Positions 61,378-64,000 of a stretch of DNA of 64,000 bases are shown in pieces. Source of the DNA: Rhizobium albus. GTDB taxonomy: Bacteria > Pseudomonadota > Alphaproteobacteria > Rhizobiales > Rhizobiaceae. Numbering within the stretch: position 1 is the first letter of the stretch; each line of letters begins with the position of its first letter. A program made the translations under genes and the position numbers. The DNA lies in assembly GCA_030160035.1 (NCBI GenBank), contig BSNO01000003.1, positions 806,001 to 870,000 on the forward strand, written 5' to 3'. The notes below the pieces were generated by a model. The model worked only from the letters and a program-made list of their open reading frames with translations, was not told the origin of the DNA and ran no database searches.

Positions 61378-63355
61378 TCCCTCTATCTCGCGGACCGGCT
61401 TCGTTCTGCTCGGCGCAGGCATAGTGCTGGTCGCAGCCCTTGTCCTGCTCAATCTCGAACGGCTGCTGCCCACGACTGGCCTATCTGGTCTTTTTGGTGG
61501 AGAGGCGCTGCCGCTGACCGACGGCCTGATCCTCAATTACGCCTACTGGCCGCGTCTGCTGACGGCACTCCTGGCCGGTGCGGCACTGGGACTGGCCGGG
61601 GTCATCTTTCAGCAGGTCCTGCAAAATCCCTTGGCAGCTTCGGAGACATTGGGTGTCAGCGCTGGCGCGCATCTGGCGCTGACGCTTGGGCTTCTGCTCG
61701 CGCCGGCGCTGCAATCGGTGCATCCGGAACTCTTCGCGGTCGCCGGTGCATTCTCGGCCTGGGGCCTGATCGCGCTGATCGCAAGGCGCCACCGCGGCGA
61801 TCCGCTGACGCTTATTCTCACCGGCTTCGTTGTCAGCTTCGCGCTCGGCGCGGTCTCGAGCCTCCTGATGCTGCTCAATCAGGAATATCTCACCTCGCTC
61901 TTCATCTGGGGGGCCGGGTCGCTGGCGCAGGATGATTGGAGCTCGGTCGGCTTTCTTGTGCCAAGGCTCGCCGCCTGCATCCTGATCGTTGCGCTTCTGT
62001 CGCGCGCCTTGCTGCTGCTGGGCTTCGGCGACGATGCCGCGCGTGGTCTTGGCGTTTCATTGAAATTCGCCCGCCCGCTACTGCTCGGTGTGGCGGTGTT
62101 TCTCTCGGCAAGCGTCGTGGCAAGCGTTGGCGTGATTGCTTTCATCAGCCTCGCAGCCCCACATCTGGCGCGCCTTGCCGGTGCCGAACGCCTGTCGTCG
62201 CGGCTGATCGGCGCGCCGATTGCCGGCGCTCTGCTCGTGCTCGTAATCGATCAGGTCATCCAGCTTGCAACGCCCGGACAATCGGCCCTGCTGCCGACCG
62301 GCGCCGTGACGGCGTTGATCGGTGCCCCGATCATGATCTGGCTCCTGAGCAGGCTGCCGGCCATAGCGCTTGAGGGCAGCGGCCGCGTCGCCTTCGTGAC
62401 CTCCGCCTTATCAGCGCGCCCCGTGAAAGCCCTGATGGTGGCGGCGCTGGTTCTCGTAGCGGTGCTCGGCGCTGCCTTACTGGTTGGCCGCGGTCCGGAA
62501 GGGCTCACCTTCGGCTTCAATGTCGGGGCAGGGGCCATGGAGTGGCGCCTGCCGCGCGTCATCGCTGCGGCGGCTGCCGGTCTCGGCATCGGCGTCGCCG
62601 GAACGCTGGTGCAGCGATTGTTCGCCAACCAGATGGCGAGCCCCGAAATCTTGGGCGTCGGCGGCGGCGTTGCCGTCGGCCTCATCGTGTCGCTGCTCCT
62701 GTCGTCGACCGCCGGCGTCGGCCTGCAACTGCTTGGAGCGATCGGTGGAGCGTTGACCGTCATGGCGCTTCTGATGGTGCTGGGAGGCCGACGCGGCTTC
62801 CAGGCCGAACGCCTGCTGTTGATCGGCATCGCGGTGACCGCTCTGCTCGACGGCGTCGTGCTCCTCTTCCTGGCGCTCGGCGATCCGCGTTCGTCGCAGG
62901 TGCTGGCCTGGATGGGTGGTTCGACCTATCGCGCGACGATGGAGCTGGCTCTCGCCGTTGCCTTCATCTCGATCGCGAGCCTCGCCGCTGTGCTGCCCTT
63001 CGCGCGCTGGCTCGACATCCTGCCGCTCGGCGACGAGGCGGCGCGCGGTCTCGGTCTGCCCATCCGCGCCGTTCGCTTCACCATCCTGATCGTTTCGGCC
63101 ATCGTGACGGGTGCCGCTGCGCTCGTCATCGGACCGATGAGCTTTGTCGGCCTGCTTGCACCCCATGTCGCGAACCTCGCTGGCCTGCGCCGCGGACGCC
63201 ATCAGGTAATCGCGGCAGCGCTCATCGGCTCGGCGCTTGTGGCATTTTCGGATTGGGTCGGCCGCATCATCTTCGCGCCCACCGAACTGCCAGCGGGCAT
63301 TCTCGCGGTTTTCATCGGCGCCTCGACCGTCGCGATCTTCCTGTTCCGGCGATAG
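61367..63355 (+). CDS. fhuB: Iron-siderophore ABC permease, fused double FecCD domain (FhuB type)
   Basis: A 662-residue membrane protein with two tandem FecCD permease halves. The first half carries RLLTALLAGAALGLAGVIFQQVLQNPLAASETLGVSAGAHLAL near residue 65 and GVIAFISLAAPHLARL near 257; the second carries RVIAAAAAGLGIGVAGTLVQRLFANQMASPEILGVGGGVAVGL near 395 and GPMSFVGLLAPHVANLAGLRRG near 590. A double-length permease is the FhuB hallmark. It completes a receptor-ATPase-binding protein-permease operon. Confidence 0.93.
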   Translation: MRSDPSISRTGFVLLGAGIVLVAALVLLNLERLLPTTGLSGLFGGEALPLTDGLILNYAYWPRLLTALLAGAALGLAGVIFQQVLQNPLAASETLGVSAGAHLALTLGLLLAPALQSVHPELFAVAGAFSAWGLIALIARRHRGDPLTLILTGFVVSFALGAVSSLLMLLNQEYLTSLFIWGAGSLAQDDWSSVGFLVPRLAACILIVALLSRALLLLGFGDDAARGLGVSLKFARPLLLGVAVFLSASVVASVGVIAFISLAAPHLARLAGAERLSSRLIGAPIAGALLVLVIDQVIQLATPGQSALLPTGAVTALIGAPIMIWLLSRLPAIALEGSGRVAFVTSALSARPVKALMVAALVLVAVLGAALLVGRGPEGLTFGFNVGAGAMEWRLPRVIAAAAAGLGIGVAGTLVQRLFANQMASPEILGVGGGVAVGLIVSLLLSSTAGVGLQLLGAIGGALTVMALLMVLGGRRGFQAERLLLIGIAVTALLDGVVLLFLALGDPRSSQVLAWMGGSTYRATMELALAVAFISIASLAAVLPFARWLDILPLGDEAARGLGLPIRAVRFTILIVSAIVTGAAALVIGPMSFVGLLAPHVANLAGLRRGRHQVIAAALIGSALVAFSDWVGRIIFAPTELPAGILAVFIGASTVAIFLFRR

Positions 63356-63374
63356 GCTCTCAACGCGTGGCGAC

Positions 63375-63394
63375 GCCGCCTGCGCTCAGGCGGC
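63375..63394. terminator. Hairpin between convergent fhuB and diguanylate cyclase genes
   Basis: Perfect 8-bp stem GCCGCCTG (63375-63382), loop CGCT, CAGGCGGC (63387-63394). It overlaps the stop of the minus-strand gene. No T-run on either side; bidirectional GC-type candidate. Confidence 0.5.
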
Positions 63395-64000
63395 TGCCGA
63401 CACCGAAACTGCGCTGCCGCTGGCCGCAGGTGCCGGGGTGTCGTCGGCCACAACACGGTTTCGCCCCGTGCTCTTGGCGACATACATGCGCGCATCGGCC
63501 CGGCTGATGGCAGCGTGGATGCTGCGATCGACCGCGCGGATGCTCGCGGTTCCGAAGCTTGCGGTGATCGGCTCCTTGATGCCGATCATCGAGAAGTCGG
63601 TTTCGCCGAAAGCTTCCCGGATGGTTTCGGCGACGCTTGCGGCTTCGAGATTGGAATGCGTCGGCAGGAAGATCACGAATTCCTCGCCGCCGAACCGTGC
63701 CGCGTGCGCTGTTGAGGGCAGGGCATGCTTCAAGAGCGCGGCGAAACCGGCGATCACGCCGTCGCCGGCAGCGTGACTGTAGAGATCGTTGATCCGCTTG
63801 AAGCGATCGATGTCGCACAGAATGACGGCGCCTTCGCTCATTCTGTCGATATGAGCGAGCGTCATGTTTTCGAAGCCGCGCCGGTTGAGCAAGCCGGTGA
63901 GATAGTCGGTCTCCGCCGCGTCGCGATAGCGGTCCAGAACGTCAAGCGCGACCGCGCCAAGCCCGACCAGCGCGAAACTGAGCCCGATCAGTGTTCCGCT
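63386..64000 (-). CDS. GGDEF-domain diguanylate cyclase, C-terminal part (truncated by window edge)
   Basis: The frame is open to the window end, so at least 204 residues are seen and the N-terminus is missing. The visible part begins in a hydrophobic segment (LIGLSFALVGLGAVALDVL), then YRDAAETDYLTGLLNRRGFENM, DIDRFKRINDLYSHAAGD and ARFGGEEFVIFLP, the intact GGEEF active site that makes cyclic di-GMP. No RxxD inhibition site precedes GGEEF. The upstream hydrophobic part indicates a membrane-bound enzyme. Confidence 0.85.
   Translation of the reverse strand, partial: SGTLIGLSFALVGLGAVALDVLDRYRDAAETDYLTGLLNRRGFENMTLAHIDRMSEGAVILCDIDRFKRINDLYSHAAGDGVIAGFAALLKHALPSTAHAARFGGEEFVIFLPTHSNLEAASVAETIREAFGETDFSMIGIKEPITASFGTASIRAVDRSIHAAISRADARMYVAKSTGRNRVVADDTPAPAASGSAVSVSAAA

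Noticed and set aside
1-64000. tRNA, rRNA, CRISPR arrays and insertion sequences
   Set aside because: I looked for cloverleaf ends, regularly spaced repeats and transposase motifs and saw none; a dedicated search program could still find a degenerate one.

Overview
The window looks like the chromosome of a high-GC alphaproteobacterium of the Hyphomicrobiales (Rhizobiales). The reasons are a gene transfer agent (GTA) type head-tail cluster, a FeuP/FeuQ-type two-component system beside a cycHJKL-style cytochrome c maturation operon, a degP / two-component / glnE / PleC-like kinase / pepN order that I recall from Sinorhizobium-type genomes, rhizobial palindromic intergenic repeats, and an iron operon preceded by a TGA-N9-TCA (RirA-type) box. 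I saw no tRNA, rRNA, CRISPR array, integrase or insertion sequence.

Positions 1-12610 hold a GTA structural cluster on the + strand: terminase C-terminus (cut by the window edge), portal, a small membrane protein, prohead protease, major capsid, head-tail connector, adaptor, DUF3168 tail protein, major tail tube, two tail-assembly proteins, tape measure, distal tail (DUF2460), hub (DUF2163), NlpC/P60 peptidase and the 1279-residue TIM-barrel tail-tip protein. A small holin-like membrane protein follows and then a strong hairpin. Most genes overlap by ATGA or TGATG. The two exceptions carry RNA hairpins: one right after the capsid gene and one right before the major tail gene, a layout that could set structural protein ratios.

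Positions 12671-27859 are envelope and signalling genes: a small secreted protein (FeuN candidate), feuP and feuQ, a lipoprotein, ccmI-ccmE-ccmF-ccmH, degP, a second OmpR-type regulator and kinase, glnE (glutamine synthetase adenylyltransferase), and a periplasmic four-EF-hand protein. Between convergent genes at 27860-28192 lies a mosaic of three palindromic repeats. On the minus strand follow a PAS histidine kinase that I take to be PleC (cell-cycle control through DivK), and aminopeptidase N.

Positions 33611-57391 are mixed housekeeping and accessory genes: an orphan molybdenum hydroxylase large subunit, an EamA transporter, a membrane CBS protein, a GAF/HisKA_2 kinase, an MFS transporter, a family-4-like uracil-DNA glycosylase with altered active-site and Fe-S ligand positions, ETF-ubiquinone oxidoreductase, an endonuclease/exonuclease/phosphatase lipoprotein, a LysE exporter, a diacylglycerol kinase-type lipid kinase, AMP nucleosidase, a chemoreceptor with a CheR-tether-like C-terminus, an AI-2E family permease with a large cytoplasmic tail, a glutathione transferase, DUF486 and DUF2147 proteins, a Sel1-like protein with a long leader, an aminotransferase, a YqaA/DedA protein and an AEC transporter.

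Positions 57422-63355 form an iron-siderophore uptake operon: IRO box and promoter, TonB-dependent receptor, then FhuC-, FhuD- and FhuB-type ABC components. The window ends inside a minus-strand GGDEF diguanylate cyclase.
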